Assembly (NCBI RefSeq): GCF_016583835.1
Contig: NZ_NRRW01000010.1
Location: 27,686-91,685, forward strand
Direction: 5' to 3'
Length of the DNA: 64,000 nt
From: Thiococcus pfennigii
GTDB lineage: Bacteria; Pseudomonadota; Gammaproteobacteria; Chromatiales; Chromatiaceae
Under the pieces are notes generated by a model that was not told the DNA's origin, made no database searches, and saw only the letters and a program-made list of their open reading frames with translations. The position numbers and the translations under genes were made by a program. Below are positions 45,956 through 55,496 of this stretch, in pieces; the first letter of the stretch is position 1, and the number at the start of each line of letters is the position of its first letter.

Positions 45956-46730
45956 TCTGGGCATCTATGTCAGCGGTTTGGGGGCCGCGCTCCTGATGGG
46001 GTTCGGGGCCTGGCTCCTGAGCCTGCCGCGCCGTTCGGTCAGTCACGTCGATTCCTTCTGGTCGCTCTTCTTCCTGCTGATGGCCGGCGTCTACGCGGTG
46101 ATGGCCCCGACCTTGGCGGCGCGCGCCTATCTGATGCTCGCCCTCGTCGCGGTCTGGGCGATCCGTCTGAGCATCCACATCACCTGGCGCAACTGGGGCG
46201 AGGGCGAGGACCGGCGCTACCAGCGGATCCGGCGCGAGAACGAGCCTGGCTTCGCCTGGAAGAGCCTGTATCTCGTCTTCGGCGTCCAGGCCTTTCTCGC
46301 CTGGGTCATCTCGTTGCCGTTGCTGGCGGCCATCTCGGGTACCGCACCATTGGGCGCGCTCGACTTCGCCGGGGCGGCGCTTTGGCTGGTTGGCTTCGCC
46401 TTCCAAGCGGTCGGTGACCAGCAGCTGGCCAGGTTCAAGGCTCGCCCGGGGAGCGAGGGGCAGGTGATGGATCGAGGGCTCTGGCGCTACACGCGTCACC
46501 CGAACTACTTCGGCGAGGCCTGCATGTGGTGGGGATTCTTCTTGATCGCCGCGTCGGCGGGGGGCTGGTGGGCCTTCGTCTCGCCAGTGGTGATCACCTT
46601 CCTGCTCCTGCGCGTGTCCGGCGTCACGCTGCTGGAGCGGGACATCGCCGAGCGCCGCCCCGGCTATCGAGACTATGTGCGCCGCACGAATGCCTTCTTT
46701 CCAGGACCGCCCCGCAAGGTCTCGCGCTGA
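45948..46730 (+). CDS. DUF1295 (steroid 5-alpha-reductase-like) membrane protein
   Basis: 260 residues with about six membrane helices. Conserved landmarks are SHVDSFWSLFF, ITWRNWGEGEDRRYQ, and the C-terminal GLWRYTRHPNYFGEACMWWGFF with DYVRRTNAFFPGPPR, shared by isoprenylcysteine methyltransferases and 5-alpha-reductases. The protein is likely an NADPH-dependent reductase or methyltransferase of lipids in the inner membrane. Overlap with DUF2878 is 8 nt. The substrate is unknown. Confidence 0.88.
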   Translation: MFDLGIYVSGLGAALLMGFGAWLLSLPRRSVSHVDSFWSLFFLLMAGVYAVMAPTLAARAYLMLALVAVWAIRLSIHITWRNWGEGEDRRYQRIRRENEPGFAWKSLYLVFGVQAFLAWVISLPLLAAISGTAPLGALDFAGAALWLVGFAFQAVGDQQLARFKARPGSEGQVMDRGLWRYTRHPNYFGEACMWWGFFLIAASAGGWWAFVSPVVITFLLLRVSGVTLLERDIAERRPGYRDYVRRTNAFFPGPPRKVSR

Positions 46731-47280
46731 TTTCCGTCCAGCGGGTGCTGACGCACCCCAGCATCCGCGGGGCGATCGAGCGCTCGCCGTGTCCGACGAG
46801 TGACGAAGCGCGGCCTCGCGCTCGGGAAGACCGCGAGGCGCCTCGCGTCCGAGTCGGGGTTGGCTTGCCGGAATCCGCCCCGACCGGCCCTGTCGGTCGT
46901 TTGCCGGCATGCCCCGATCCGCTCCGCCCGGCGATGGAGGCGGCCCGGGCCGTGGGCGCTCTTCGGGTGTCACGCCGCCAAGCGATGTGTCCGTGTTGGA
47001 TCGCCGGGGCCGAGCGGCTGCATCGGCTCCGACGGCAGTCCGCCCTGTCGTGCCGCCGGCCCATGGGTCTGCGCCGCCACCGGCTCCGGGCTTGTTGTCT
47101 TTTTGATACCAGCGGCCGTCCCGGCGTCCCGTTTCGAGGCTTCTGCCGGGGGCGCCATTCGACCCCAGGCCCCGGTCGGCGGCCGGGTGCCGCCCTAGGG
47201 GCGCCCCCGCAGTGGGGATAGGCAAACCCCCCGCGCCCCAGTAAACTGAACGGCCTTGCAGTGATTCTTGCCCCTCGCCC
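46731..47280. other. 550-nt gap without a recognised gene
   Basis: Frames are open on both strands, as expected for GC-rich DNA, but none resembles a known protein or has a clear ribosome-binding site. No long palindrome, tandem array or tRNA is seen. A GTTGTCTTTTTGATACC stretch near 47092 is the only T-rich tract and has no clear stem before it. Confidence 0.5.
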
Positions 47281-47316
47281 AATTGTTTGCCGTGCTCGCC
47301 TCAGCTGCTCGAACCC

Positions 47317-47343
47317 GAACTTTCAACCTACGGAGCTGTCAAT
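47317..47343 (+). promoter_or_regulatory. Sigma-E-type autoregulatory promoter of rpoE
   Basis: A -35 GAACTT (47317-47322) and a -10 TCAAT (47339-47343) are separated by 16 nt, matching the extracytoplasmic sigma-E consensus (GGAACTT-N16-TCAAA) with small changes. The predicted start near 47350 gives a leader of about 36 nt before the rpoE ATG. Autoactivation of rpoE is known in other gammaproteobacteria. Confidence 0.65.
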
Positions 47344-47385
47344 GCCATCGGACCCAGGGATGCCTGCGCAACGGGACTGCCTGGA

Positions 47386-47964
47386 ATGACTGACAGGCAG
47401 GCCGACCAGGAACTTGTGGCGCGCGCGCAACTCGGAGACAAGCGTGCATTCGATCTGCTGGTGCTGAAGTATCAGCAGAAGGTGGGCAACCTCGTCGGGC
47501 GCTACGTGCGCGATCCGAGCGAGGTCTTGGACGTGACCCAGGAGGCCTTCCTGAAGGCGTATCGGGCGCTGTCCGGGTTTCGCGGCGACAGCGCCTTCTA
47601 CACATGGCTCTATCGCATCGCGATCAATACGGTGAAGAACCACATGGTGGCCCAGAGTCGCCGTCCCCCGGGGGACGATCTGGACGCCGAGGTGGCCGAA
47701 CAGATGGACATGGGGGCGCGGTTGCGCGAGAACGCGACCCCGGAGCGCCATCTCCTCACCGAGGAGATCGCGGAGACGGTGCAGCAGGCCCTCGACGGCC
47801 TGCCCGAAGACCTGCGCACGGCCATCGTGCTGCGCGAGCTGGAAGGTTTGAGCTACGAGGAGATCGCGGTCGCGATGGATTGCCCGATCGGTACGGTGCG
47901 CTCGCGGATCTTCCGCGCCCGCGAGGCCATCGACAAACGGCTCAGGCCTTTGTTGAATCCATGA
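47386..47964 (+). CDS. rpoE: RNA polymerase sigma-E factor (RpoE/AlgU)
   Basis: 192 residues, typical for RpoE. Region 2 contains DQELVARAQLGDKRAFDLLVLKYQQKV and DVTQEAFLKAYRAL; region 4 has LPEDLRTAIVLRELEGLSYEEIAVAMDCPIGTVRSRIFRAR. It directs transcription of envelope-stress genes when released from its anti-sigma factor, encoded next. The ATG at 47386 is the conserved start (MTDRQADQELV). It heads the rpoE-rseA-rseB-rseC-degP cluster, and an upstream sigma-E-like promoter is visible. Confidence 0.97.
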   Translation: MTDRQADQELVARAQLGDKRAFDLLVLKYQQKVGNLVGRYVRDPSEVLDVTQEAFLKAYRALSGFRGDSAFYTWLYRIAINTVKNHMVAQSRRPPGDDLDAEVAEQMDMGARLRENATPERHLLTEEIAETVQQALDGLPEDLRTAIVLRELEGLSYEEIAVAMDCPIGTVRSRIFRAREAIDKRLRPLLNP

Positions 47965-47980
47965 ACCATGGGTAGGTTCC

Positions 47981-48559
47981 ATGAAGCGAGAACAGCAAAA
48001 TCAACAACTCTCGGCGCTGATCGACGGTGAACTCGGTGCCGCCTCGCTCCCGTCGTTGATGGACGCACTGGAGCGCGACCCGGAACTTGCCGGCCGGTGG
48101 GAGCGCTACCATTTGATCTCCGCCGCGCTGCATGGCGAGGCGGTCAGTCGCGAGCTGCGCGGGGTCGCCCCCGCCGTGGCTGCCCGTCTGGCCGGCGAAC
48201 CGACGGTCCTCGCGCCGGGCGCCCGGCGCAGGCGGGTCGTTCCGGTCCAGGTGGCGCCGATCGCCGGGGCCGCGCTGGCGGCGACGGCCGCCTTCCTCGC
48301 CGTCTTCGCCGTGCCGACCTTGGTCGATTTCGGCGACCCGCTCGACGAGGCGTCGGTGCCAGCGGTGGCGATCAACGGGTCCTCGGCGCCACCCGAATTC
48401 GCGTTGAGCGACTCCAGTTCGCGCTGGCACATCAGTCAGCCGGATATCGAGGACAAGCTCGATCGTCTGCTCGTCACCCACCAGGAGTATGCGCCGGCGT
48501 CGGGCATGAAAGGGCTGCTCCCCTATGCGACCTTCGTCGGCTATGAAGCGGGGCGCTAA
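47981..48559 (+). CDS. rseA: Anti-sigma-E factor RseA (MucA-like)
   Basis: 192 residues. The N-terminal RseA domain (QQLSALIDGELGAASLPSLMDALERDPELAGRWERYHLI) binds and inactivates RpoE in the cytoplasm. One membrane helix (IAGAALAATAAFLAVFAVPTL, about residues 88-108) is followed by a periplasmic tail that RseB would bind and proteases DegS and RseP cut under stress. The gene starts 16 nt after rpoE, and its end overlaps the rseB start. Confidence 0.93.
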   Translation: MKREQQNQQLSALIDGELGAASLPSLMDALERDPELAGRWERYHLISAALHGEAVSRELRGVAPAVAARLAGEPTVLAPGARRRRVVPVQVAPIAGAALAATAAFLAVFAVPTLVDFGDPLDEASVPAVAINGSSAPPEFALSDSSSRWHISQPDIEDKLDRLLVTHQEYAPASGMKGLLPYATFVGYEAGR

Positions 48560-49562
48560 GCTCTCCGCCGCGTTTCGAGCCCCGGTCTGGGTCCCGGTCT
48601 GTGCCCTGGCGGCGCTCTGCTGGGGCGGGGGCTGGGCGCTGGCCGCACCGGCCGTGTCGCCTCCGGCCTCTCTGCCGATCTCGCCGAACGAGCAACTGCA
48701 CCGTATGGCGGTGGCCGCCAACACACTGAGTTTCGAGGGAACGCTCGTCTACCTCTACCGCAACCGCCTCGAGACCCTGTATCTCCAACACGCCATCGAG
48801 GACGGCCGGGTTCGCGAGCGGCTCGTCTCCCTGACCGGACCGGTGCGGACCGTGACGCGGGAGGATGACGAGGTCACCTGCACCCTTCCGAACAGTCACC
48901 CGATCTCGGTCAAGCGCCACGGTGTCGCCCGTGACCTGCTGCACTCCCAGCCTCTGGATGCCGAGCGGCTGGCCGGCCACTATCGGGTCGCGCCGCTCGG
49001 CGCGGCCCGGGTGGCCGGGCGTGCCACCGACGTCCTGGGCATCATCCCACACGACCAGTTCCGCTATGGCTACCGCTTCTACCTCGATCGCGAGACGGGC
49101 CTGCCGCTGAAGACGGACCTGATGGGCACCGACGCCGAGCCGCTCGAGCAGGTCATGTTCACGTCGATCAGCCTGGTTGGCTCGCCGACGGATGCGCCGC
49201 CCGTGTCGCCGGCGCTGGCCGCGGCGCCGCCGTCGAGCACGGCCCCGGCGGCGCAGGCCGTCTCGCGCTGGCGGTTCGGGCAGCTTCCCGCGGGTTTCGA
49301 GCAGATCATGCATCAAGGGGCCACCGGTGCAGGTCCGCCAGTGGAGCACTTCCTGCTCTCCGACGGCCTGGCGGCGGTCTCCGTCTATGTCGAACCCGAT
49401 GGCGGTGCGGGCCTCGAGGGTGAGACGCGCATCGGTGCGATCCACGCCATCGGCGGACGCCTCGCCGGACACCGCGTCACGGTCGTCGGCCAGGTCCCGG
49501 CGGCTACCGTGGCCACGGTATTCGCCGGCGTGCGGTTCGACGGTACGGGGGCGACGCCATGA
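48543..49562 (+). CDS. rseB: Sigma-E regulatory protein RseB (MucB-like), periplasmic
   Basis: 339 residues. A signal peptide (cationic MKRGAKL, then a hydrophobic core ending near GWALAAPA) is followed by the lipoprotein-fold N-domain (AANTLSFEGTLVYLYRNRLETLYLQH) and, after an Ala/Pro linker, the smaller C-domain (WRFGQLPAGFEQIMHQG). RseB protects RseA from DegS and releases it upon binding LPS intermediates. The ATG at 48543 was preferred over 48525 because it begins the signal peptide. It overlaps rseA by 17 nt and rseC by 4 nt. Confidence 0.92.
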   Translation: MKRGAKLSAAFRAPVWVPVCALAALCWGGGWALAAPAVSPPASLPISPNEQLHRMAVAANTLSFEGTLVYLYRNRLETLYLQHAIEDGRVRERLVSLTGPVRTVTREDDEVTCTLPNSHPISVKRHGVARDLLHSQPLDAERLAGHYRVAPLGAARVAGRATDVLGIIPHDQFRYGYRFYLDRETGLPLKTDLMGTDAEPLEQVMFTSISLVGSPTDAPPVSPALAAAPPSSTAPAAQAVSRWRFGQLPAGFEQIMHQGATGAGPPVEHFLLSDGLAAVSVYVEPDGGAGLEGETRIGAIHAIGGRLAGHRVTVVGQVPAATVATVFAGVRFDGTGATP

Positions 49563-50077
49563 TCGAAGAGTCGGGCCTGGTGGTGGAGCGGCGCGGCGCC
49601 TGGGCCGAGGTCGAGACGACGCGTCGCACCAGCTGCGGGCAGTGCGCGGTCGGTGCCAGCTGCGGCGTCTCGCTGCTCGACCGATTTCTCGGCCGCCGGC
49701 CGACGCGCCTGGCGGCCCTGAATCGGATCGGGGCGGCGCCGGGACAGCGGGTCGTCGTCGGGATTCCGGAGGGCGCGCTGCTCGGCGCCTCCCTCGCCGC
49801 CTATCTGGTGCCGGTCCTGGCCCTGATCGGCGGCGCCATCCTCTTCCAGACGCTGGCGTCTCGGCTGGGTTGGCCGGCCGGCGATGCGCTCGGGATCGCC
49901 GGCGGGCTGATCGGCTTGATCGCTAGCCTGGCATGGCTCGCCCGATTCAGTCGCGCACGGCAGGACGATGCCCGCTATCAGGCGGTGGTCCTGCGCGTGG
50001 AGCAGGGGCCTGCCGTCGTGCTCGAGCCTTCCGGGGCTTGCCGGGTCGGTGGCGTTTCCGGTCTGGAGAAGACCTGA
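49559..50077 (+). CDS. rseC: SoxR-reducing system protein RseC family
   Basis: 172 residues. An N-terminal cysteine cluster (SCGQCAVGASCG, residues about 24-36) is followed by a basic segment and two membrane helices (ALLGASLAAYLVPVLALIGGA and DALGIAGGLIGLIASLAWLA). RseC proteins resemble RnfB/RsxB-associated factors; in E. coli RseC helps keep SoxR reduced and mildly affects sigma-E. The 4-nt overlap with rseB shows it is part of the operon. Confidence 0.92.
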   Translation: MIEESGLVVERRGAWAEVETTRRTSCGQCAVGASCGVSLLDRFLGRRPTRLAALNRIGAAPGQRVVVGIPEGALLGASLAAYLVPVLALIGGAILFQTLASRLGWPAGDALGIAGGLIGLIASLAWLARFSRARQDDARYQAVVLRVEQGPAVVLEPSGACRVGGVSGLEKT

Positions 50078-50113
50078 ATGATGTATGACTCACACAGGGA
50101 CATCGGAGGATCT

Positions 50114-51550
50114 ATGTACCAGATTTCCCGGCCGATCGCCGTTCTGATCGGCGTCGCCTTCTGCCTGTTGCAGCCGCTCGTCGCGGGCGCGCGGGGCCTG
50201 CCCGAGTTCACCAGCCTGTTCGAGCAGCAGGGTCCGGCCGTGGTCAACATCAGCACCCAGCAGGAGCAAGCCAGCTCGCCGGTGCTGCGCTACTCGGTCC
50301 CGGATCTGCCGGAGGATAGCCCGTTCCACGACTTCTTCCGCCGCTTCTTCGGCGAAGAGGGGGAGATGCCGAGCGAGGAGATCCCGTCGCGGTCGCTGGG
50401 CTCGGGTTTCATCATCTCCGACGATGGCGATGTCCTCACCAACGCCCACGTGGTCGAGGGGGCGAGCGAGATCATCGTGCGCACCGCGGATCGGCGCGAG
50501 TTCGTCGCCACCGTCGTGGGCAGCGACAAGCGCAGCGATATCGCCCTGCTGAAGATCGACGGCAACGAACTGCCGGTCGCGACGCTGGGCTCGGCGACGG
50601 ACCTCAAGGTCGGCGAATGGGTGTTGGCGATCGGTTCGCCGTTCGGCTTCGAGCACTCGATGACGGCCGGCATCGTCAGCGCCAAGGGGCGTAATCTGCC
50701 GAGCGAGAACTATGTCCCCTTCATCCAGACCGACGTGGCCATCAATCCGGGCAACTCCGGCGGTCCGCTGTTCAACCTAGACGGCGAGGTGGTCGGCGTC
50801 AACTCTCAGATCTATAGCCGCACCGGTGGCTTCATGGGCCTGTCGTTCGCGATCCCGATCGATGTGGCGATGGATGTCGCCCAGCAGCTCAAGACCAAGG
50901 GCCGGGTGACGCGCGGTTGGCTCGGGGTCCTGATCCAGGACGTGACGCGCGATCTGGCCGAGACCTTCGGCATGCCCCAGCCGAGGGGCGCGTTGGTCGC
51001 CCAGGTGCTACCCGACGGGCCGGCGGCGCAGGCCGGTCTGCAGGCGGGCGACATCATCCTGAGCTTCGACGGCAAGGAGGTGCCGATATCGAGCGCCCTG
51101 CCGCCGCTGGTCGGGAGCAGCCCGGTCGATGAGGAGGTGGAGTTGGAGATCCTGCGCGACGGAAAGATGGTCCGGCTCGACCTGGTCGTCGGCGAGTTGC
51201 CCGATGATGAGGGGCTCGCCGTCGCGGGCGGTGGCCTCGCGCCGCCGCAGACGACGGTCAACCGCATTGGCCTCGTCGTCAGCGATCTGGCGCCGGAGCA
51301 ACGCGACGAGTTCGGCGTCGAGACCGGTGGCGTGCTCGTCGACAGCGTCGCCAGCGGCCCCGCCGAGCAGGCGGGGATCCGCGATGGCGACCTGATCCTC
51401 GCGGTCAATCACCAGTCGGTCGAGAGTGCCGCCGAGTTCAACGCGTTCCTCGACGGCCTGGAGACCGGCCGGTCGATCGCGCTGCTGGTCCAGCGTGGCC
51501 GCGGTGGACCCATCTACTACCCGGTGCGCATCCCCGAGGGCAAGTCCTGA
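50114..51550 (+). CDS. degP: Periplasmic serine protease DegP/MucD (Do family)
   Basis: 478 residues. A signal peptide (hydrophobic core VLIGVAFCLLQPLVAGARG) precedes the trypsin-like domain with catalytic His in NAHVV, Asp in SDIALLKI and Ser in NPGNSGGPL, and two PDZ domains (about residues 270-360 and 385-475). It degrades or refolds misfolded envelope proteins and is a sigma-E regulon product. The ATG at 50114 follows GGAGGA; the alternative ATG at 50078 lacks one. In the pseudomonad-like order rpoE-mucA-mucB-mucC-mucD, this is mucD. Confidence 0.95.
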   Translation: MYQISRPIAVLIGVAFCLLQPLVAGARGLPEFTSLFEQQGPAVVNISTQQEQASSPVLRYSVPDLPEDSPFHDFFRRFFGEEGEMPSEEIPSRSLGSGFIISDDGDVLTNAHVVEGASEIIVRTADRREFVATVVGSDKRSDIALLKIDGNELPVATLGSATDLKVGEWVLAIGSPFGFEHSMTAGIVSAKGRNLPSENYVPFIQTDVAINPGNSGGPLFNLDGEVVGVNSQIYSRTGGFMGLSFAIPIDVAMDVAQQLKTKGRVTRGWLGVLIQDVTRDLAETFGMPQPRGALVAQVLPDGPAAQAGLQAGDIILSFDGKEVPISSALPPLVGSSPVDEEVELEILRDGKMVRLDLVVGELPDDEGLAVAGGGLAPPQTTVNRIGLVVSDLAPEQRDEFGVETGGVLVDSVASGPAEQAGIRDGDLILAVNHQSVESAAEFNAFLDGLETGRSIALLVQRGRGGPIYYPVRIPEGKS

Positions 51551-51561
51551 TCCACGCCCTG

Positions 51562-51585
51562 GGCGGGGCGCCGCGGCGCCCCGCC
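51562..51585. repeat. 24-bp perfect GC palindrome after degP
   Basis: GGCGGGGCGCCG followed directly by its complement lies 12-35 nt after the degP stop. No T-tract follows, so a classical intrinsic terminator is doubtful; it may be a processing or attenuation hairpin before lepA. The rest of the 237-nt gap holds no recognised gene. Confidence 0.6.
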
Positions 51586-51787
51586 GCTATCGTCGCCTCG
51601 GCGCCATCTGTTATGATCCGCGGCTGTCTCGGCGTCGAGTCGAGCTGCTGCCGCGCGGCGCCTGCCGGCGCGACCGCTCCGGCGCCGGCGGGGTCTGCGC
51701 GTCATCGCGGCGGATCGCAGTGGTGCTGGACGAGGCCGGCCAAGGATCATTCCCGCGACGAACGCGCCTGAGGGGCGGCCCAAACCG

Positions 51788-53590
51788 ATGCCCGATCTCG
51801 CTCATATCCGCAACTTTTCGATCATCGCCCATATCGATCACGGTAAGTCGACGATCGCCGATCGCTTCATCCAGCTGTGTGGCTCGCTGACCGCCCGCGA
51901 GATGTCCAATCAGGTCCTCGATTCGATGGACCTGGAACGCGAGCGCGGCATCACGATCAAGGCCCAGAGCGTGACGCTCGACTACCGTGCCCTCGACGGC
52001 GAGCTCTACCAGCTCAATTTCATCGATACGCCGGGGCACGTCGACTTCTCCTACGAGGTGTCGCGCTCGCTGGCGGCCTGCGAGGGGGCGCTGTTGGTCG
52101 TCGATGCGGCCCAGGGGGTCGAGGCCCAGAGCGTCGCCAACTGCTACACGGCGATCGAACAGGGCCTCGAGGTCCTGCCGGTGCTGAACAAGATCGATCT
52201 GCCCTCGGCCGAGCCCGAGCGCGTCATCCGGGAGATCGAGGAGATCATCGGTCTGGAGGCCGAGGACGCCCTGCGCGTCAGCGCCAAGACGGGGGAGGGC
52301 ATCCCCGCGCTGCTCGAGGCGCTGGTGGCGCGAATCCCGCCGCCGCAGGGCGACCCCGAAGGGCCACTCCAGGCGCTCATCATCGACTCCTGGTTCGACT
52401 CCTATGTCGGGGTCGTCTCGCTGGTGCGGGTCATGAATGGCGAGATCCGGGCCCGCGACAAGATCCAGATGCTCTCGACCGGGCGCGTCCATCAGGTCGA
52501 TGGCGTCGGCGTCTTCACGCCGAAGAAGCAGGAACGCCCGCGCCTCGCCGCCGGCGAGGTCGGCTATCTGATCGCCGGCATCAAGGAGATCGACGGCGCC
52601 CCGGTCGGCGACACCATCATCCGTTCGGACCGTCCGGCCGCCAAGCTGCCCGGTTTCAAGGAGATGCGGCCGCGGGTCTTCTCGGGCCTCTATCCGACCG
52701 ATTCGGATGCCTACGAGGACCTCCGCGACGCCCTGAGCAAGCTGCGCCTCAACGATGCCGCCCTCTTCTACGAGCCCGAGACCTCGCAGGCCCTCGGGTT
52801 CGGCTTCCGCTGCGGGTTCCTCGGCATGCTCCACATGGAGATCGTCCAGGAACGGCTCGAGCGCGAGTACGACCTGGACCTGATCACGACGGCCCCGACC
52901 GTGGTCTACGAGGTCGTGCGCTCAGATGGTCAGGTGATCAAGGTCGACAACCCCGCCAACCTGCCCGAGACCGGCAAGATCGCCGAGATCCGCGAGCCCA
53001 TCATTGAGGCCCATGTCCTGGTGCCGCAGGACTATCTGGGCGGCGTCATCGGCCTGTGCATCGAGAAGCGCGGCGTGCAGAAGCAGATCCAGTACCTGGG
53101 TGGACAGGTCCAGGTGACCTATGATCTGCCGCTGAGCGAGGTGGTGCTCGACTTCTTCGACCGGCTCAAGTCGGTGAGCCGCGGCTTCGCCTCCTTCGAG
53201 TACGAGTTCAAGCGCTTTCAGGCCGCCGCCCTGGTCAAGCTCGATGTGCTGATCAATGGCGAGGGTGTCGACGCCCTGTCGATGATCGTGCACCGCGATC
53301 AGGCCCAGGCGCGTGGGCGCGACCTGGCTGAACGGATGAAGGACCTGATCCCGCGCCAGATGTTCGAGGTCGCCATCCAGGCCGCGATCGGCAGCAAGGT
53401 CATCGCCCGCACGACGGTCAAGGCGCTGCGCAAGAACGTGACGGCCAAATGCTACGGCGGCGATGCGACCCGCAAGCGCAAGCTGCTCGAGAAGCAGAAG
53501 GCGGGTAAGCGACGGATGAAGCAGGTCGGGCGGGTCGAGATCCCCCAGGAGGCCTTTCTCGCCATGCTCCAGGTCGACAAGAACAACTAG
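51788..53590 (+). CDS. lepA: Elongation factor 4 (LepA)
   Basis: 600 residues, standard length. GTPase motifs: G1 [15 protein letters not shown]3 [13 protein letters not shown]4 [10 protein letters not shown]. The protein then has translation-factor domains II, III and V and the LepA-specific C-terminal domain ([23 protein letters not shown]). EF4 back-translocates or helps assemble ribosomes under stress. lepB follows after 11 nt. Confidence 0.98.
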   Translation: MPDLAHIRNFSIIAHIDHGKSTIADRFIQLCGSLTAREMSNQVLDSMDLERERGITIKAQSVTLDYRALDGELYQLNFIDTPGHVDFSYEVSRSLAACEGALLVVDAAQGVEAQSVANCYTAIEQGLEVLPVLNKIDLPSAEPERVIREIEEIIGLEAEDALRVSAKTGEGIPALLEALVARIPPPQGDPEGPLQALIIDSWFDSYVGVVSLVRVMNGEIRARDKIQMLSTGRVHQVDGVGVFTPKKQERPRLAAGEVGYLIAGIKEIDGAPVGDTIIRSDRPAAKLPGFKEMRPRVFSGLYPTDSDAYEDLRDALSKLRLNDAALFYEPETSQALGFGFRCGFLGMLHMEIVQERLEREYDLDLITTAPTVVYEVVRSDGQVIKVDNPANLPETGKIAEIREPIIEAHVLVPQDYLGGVIGLCIEKRGVQKQIQYLGGQVQVTYDLPLSEVVLDFFDRLKSVSRGFASFEYEFKRFQAAALVKLDVLINGEGVDALSMIVHRDQAQARGRDLAERMKDLIPRQMFEVAIQAAIGSKVIARTTVKALRKNVTAKCYGGDATRKRKLLEKQKAGKRRMKQVGRVEIPQEAFLAMLQVDKNN

Positions 53591-53601
53591 GAAGAGACGC
53601 A

Positions 53602-54420
53602 ATGAGCCTCGATTTTCCCACCGTGCTGGTCCTGGCGACCCTCTCGAGCGGCCTCATCTGGGGGGCCGACCGACTGTGGTTCGCCCCGCGCCGCCGCGCC
53701 GCCGCTGGCGAGGGGGCGCCGGCGAAGGAGCCGGTCGTCGTCGAGTACGCCCGGTCCTTCTTCCCGGTCCTGCTGGCCGTGCTGGTGCTGCGCTCGTTCG
53801 TCGTCGAGCCGTTTCGGATCCCGTCCGGCTCGATGATGCCGACCCTGCTGGTCGGCGACTTCATCCTCGTGAACAAGTATGCCTACGGCCTGCGCTGGCC
53901 GGTCCTCGACAGCAAGTTTCTCGATCTGGGCGAGCCCGAGCGGGGCGACGTCGCGGTCTTCCGCTTCCCCCAGGATCCGCGCACCGATTACATCAAGCGC
54001 ATCGTCGCGGTCCCCGGCGACGAGATCCACTACCGTGGAAAGACCCTCTACATCAATGGCGAGGCGCAGCCGCAGACGCCGCTCGGGCGCTACACCGGGG
54101 TCGGTTCGAGCACGGCGCTGAAGGGGACGATCGAGGCCGTCGAGGACCTCACCGGGGTCGAGCACCGGATCCTCGTCGACCCGACCCGGCCGGACTTCCC
54201 GCCGATGTGCCGGGAGTTCGCCTATGGTCCGATCGAGGTGCCGCCGGGCTACTATTTCGCGATGGGCGATAACCGCGACAACAGCAACGATAGCCGCTGC
54301 TGGGGTCTGGTGCCGGAGGCCAATCTGGTCGGCAAGGCCTTCGCGATCTGGATGCATTGGGATGGCCAGCGCGACGGCCTCCCGATCGATTGGGGGCGTA
54401 TCGGTAACGGAATCGACTAG
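53602..54420 (+). CDS. lepB: Signal peptidase I (LepB)
   Basis: 272 residues. Two N-terminal membrane helices (VLVLATLSSGLIWGA and FFPVLLAVLVLRSFVV) precede the periplasmic catalytic domain with Ser in PSGSMMPTL, Lys in DYIKRIVAVPGD, and the box GDNRDNSNDSRCWG. It removes signal peptides from exported proteins. The lepA-lepB-DUF4845-rnc-era-recO order is classical for gammaproteobacteria. Confidence 0.97.
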   Translation: MSLDFPTVLVLATLSSGLIWGADRLWFAPRRRAAAGEGAPAKEPVVVEYARSFFPVLLAVLVLRSFVVEPFRIPSGSMMPTLLVGDFILVNKYAYGLRWPVLDSKFLDLGEPERGDVAVFRFPQDPRTDYIKRIVAVPGDEIHYRGKTLYINGEAQPQTPLGRYTGVGSSTALKGTIEAVEDLTGVEHRILVDPTRPDFPPMCREFAYGPIEVPPGYYFAMGDNRDNSNDSRCWGLVPEANLVGKAFAIWMHWDGQRDGLPIDWGRIGNGID

Positions 54421-54435
54421 CCGTGGGAGGCGACG

Positions 54436-54819
54436 ATGGTGCAGAGGCTTGCGCGACAACGTGGGATTGGGATGATCGCAGTGTTGCTCTGGGTGCTCGT
54501 GGCCGGCGGCATCGCGACAGTGGCGCTACGCCTCGGTCCGCTCTACATGGAGTTCCTGACGGTGCGCTCGGTCATGAACGCGCTCGCCGAGGACCCGCAA
54601 GCGCGCGGCACGAGCAGCCGGGAACTGGCCCGCATGGTCACCAGTCGGCTCGACGTCAATCAGGTGGCCCATGTGCAGGGGTCGGACTTCAGCTATGGGC
54701 GCCCGTCGGCGGGCGAGGGTACGGACGTCGCCGTCGCATACGAGGTTCGCCGGCACCTCGGTTTCAATGTCGATGCGGTCGTGATGTTCGACCACCGCGT
54801 GACGATCCCGCCGAAGTGA
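54436..54819 (+). CDS. DUF4845 membrane-anchored protein
   Basis: 127 residues. A short cationic start (MVQRLARQRG) and a single helix (IAVLLWVLVAGGIATVALRL) are followed by a small periplasmic alpha/beta domain (YMEFLTVRSVMNAL to FDHRVTIPPK). DUF4845 genes sit almost invariably between lepB and rnc in gammaproteobacteria, as here. Its function is not established. The rnc start overlaps its stop by 4 nt. Confidence 0.9.
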   Translation: MVQRLARQRGIGMIAVLLWVLVAGGIATVALRLGPLYMEFLTVRSVMNALAEDPQARGTSSRELARMVTSRLDVNQVAHVQGSDFSYGRPSAGEGTDVAVAYEVRRHLGFNVDAVVMFDHRVTIPPK

Positions 54820-55496
54820 CGGTCGACCTGCGCATCCTGGCCCGTCGCCTGGGCCATCGCTTCCGCGATGAGGACCTCGTGGTCCAGGCCCTGACCCATC
54901 GCAGCGCCAGCAGCCGGAACAACGAGCGCCTGGAATTCCTCGGCGACGCGTTGCTCGGCCTGATCATCGCCGAGGTGCTTTGGCAGCGTTTTCCCGACGC
55001 CTCCGAGGGCGACCTCAGCCGGCTGCGCGCCTCGCTCGTCAACAAGGAGATGCTGGCGCACCTGGCCCGGGGCCTCGCCCTCGGCGACTACCTGGTCCTC
55101 GGCCCCGGGGAGCTGCGCACCGGTGGCCATGGCCGCGATTCGATCCTCGCCGATGCCCTGGAGGCGGTCTTCGCCGCCGTCTATCTCGACGCCGGCTTCG
55201 ACGCCGTGCGCCGGGTGATCCTCGGGATCTTCGAGGAGGCCCTGGCCGAGACGCGGGACGACCAGGTCGACAAGGACCCCAAGACGCGCCTCCAGGAGCG
55301 GCTCCAGGCCGACAAGCGGCCGCTGCCCGAGTACGAGGTCCTCGGCATCGACGGGAGCCAGCACGCCCAGGTCTTTCGCGTGCGCTGCCGGCTGCCGGAC
55401 GATGGTAGCGAGGTGCGTGGCGATGGCACCAGCCGCCGGCGCGCGGAGCAGGCCGCGGCCGAATCCATGCTGAGGTCCCTCGACGATGCCGACTAA
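54816..55496 (+). CDS. rnc: Ribonuclease III
   Basis: 226 residues starting at a GTG (54816) that overlaps the DUF4845 stop. The RNase III signature NERLEFLGDALLGLIIAEVL carries the catalytic acidic residues, with the second set in DSILADALEAVFAAVYLD. A dsRNA-binding domain follows (DPKTRLQERLQADKR, GTSRRRAEQAAAESML). It cleaves double-stranded RNA in rRNA maturation and regulation. It overlaps era by 11 nt. Confidence 0.97.
   Translation: MTVDLRILARRLGHRFRDEDLVVQALTHRSASSRNNERLEFLGDALLGLIIAEVLWQRFPDASEGDLSRLRASLVNKEMLAHLARGLALGDYLVLGPGELRTGGHGRDSILADALEAVFAAVYLDAGFDAVRRVILGIFEEALAETRDDQVDKDPKTRLQERLQADKRPLPEYEVLGIDGSQHAQVFRVRCRLPDDGSEVRGDGTSRRRAEQAAAESMLRSLDDAD

Noticed and set aside
46526..47221. 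Plus-strand frame in the gap before rpoE
   Set aside because: Arginine- and proline-rich, starts inside the DUF1295 gene, and has no family resemblance or ribosome-binding site.
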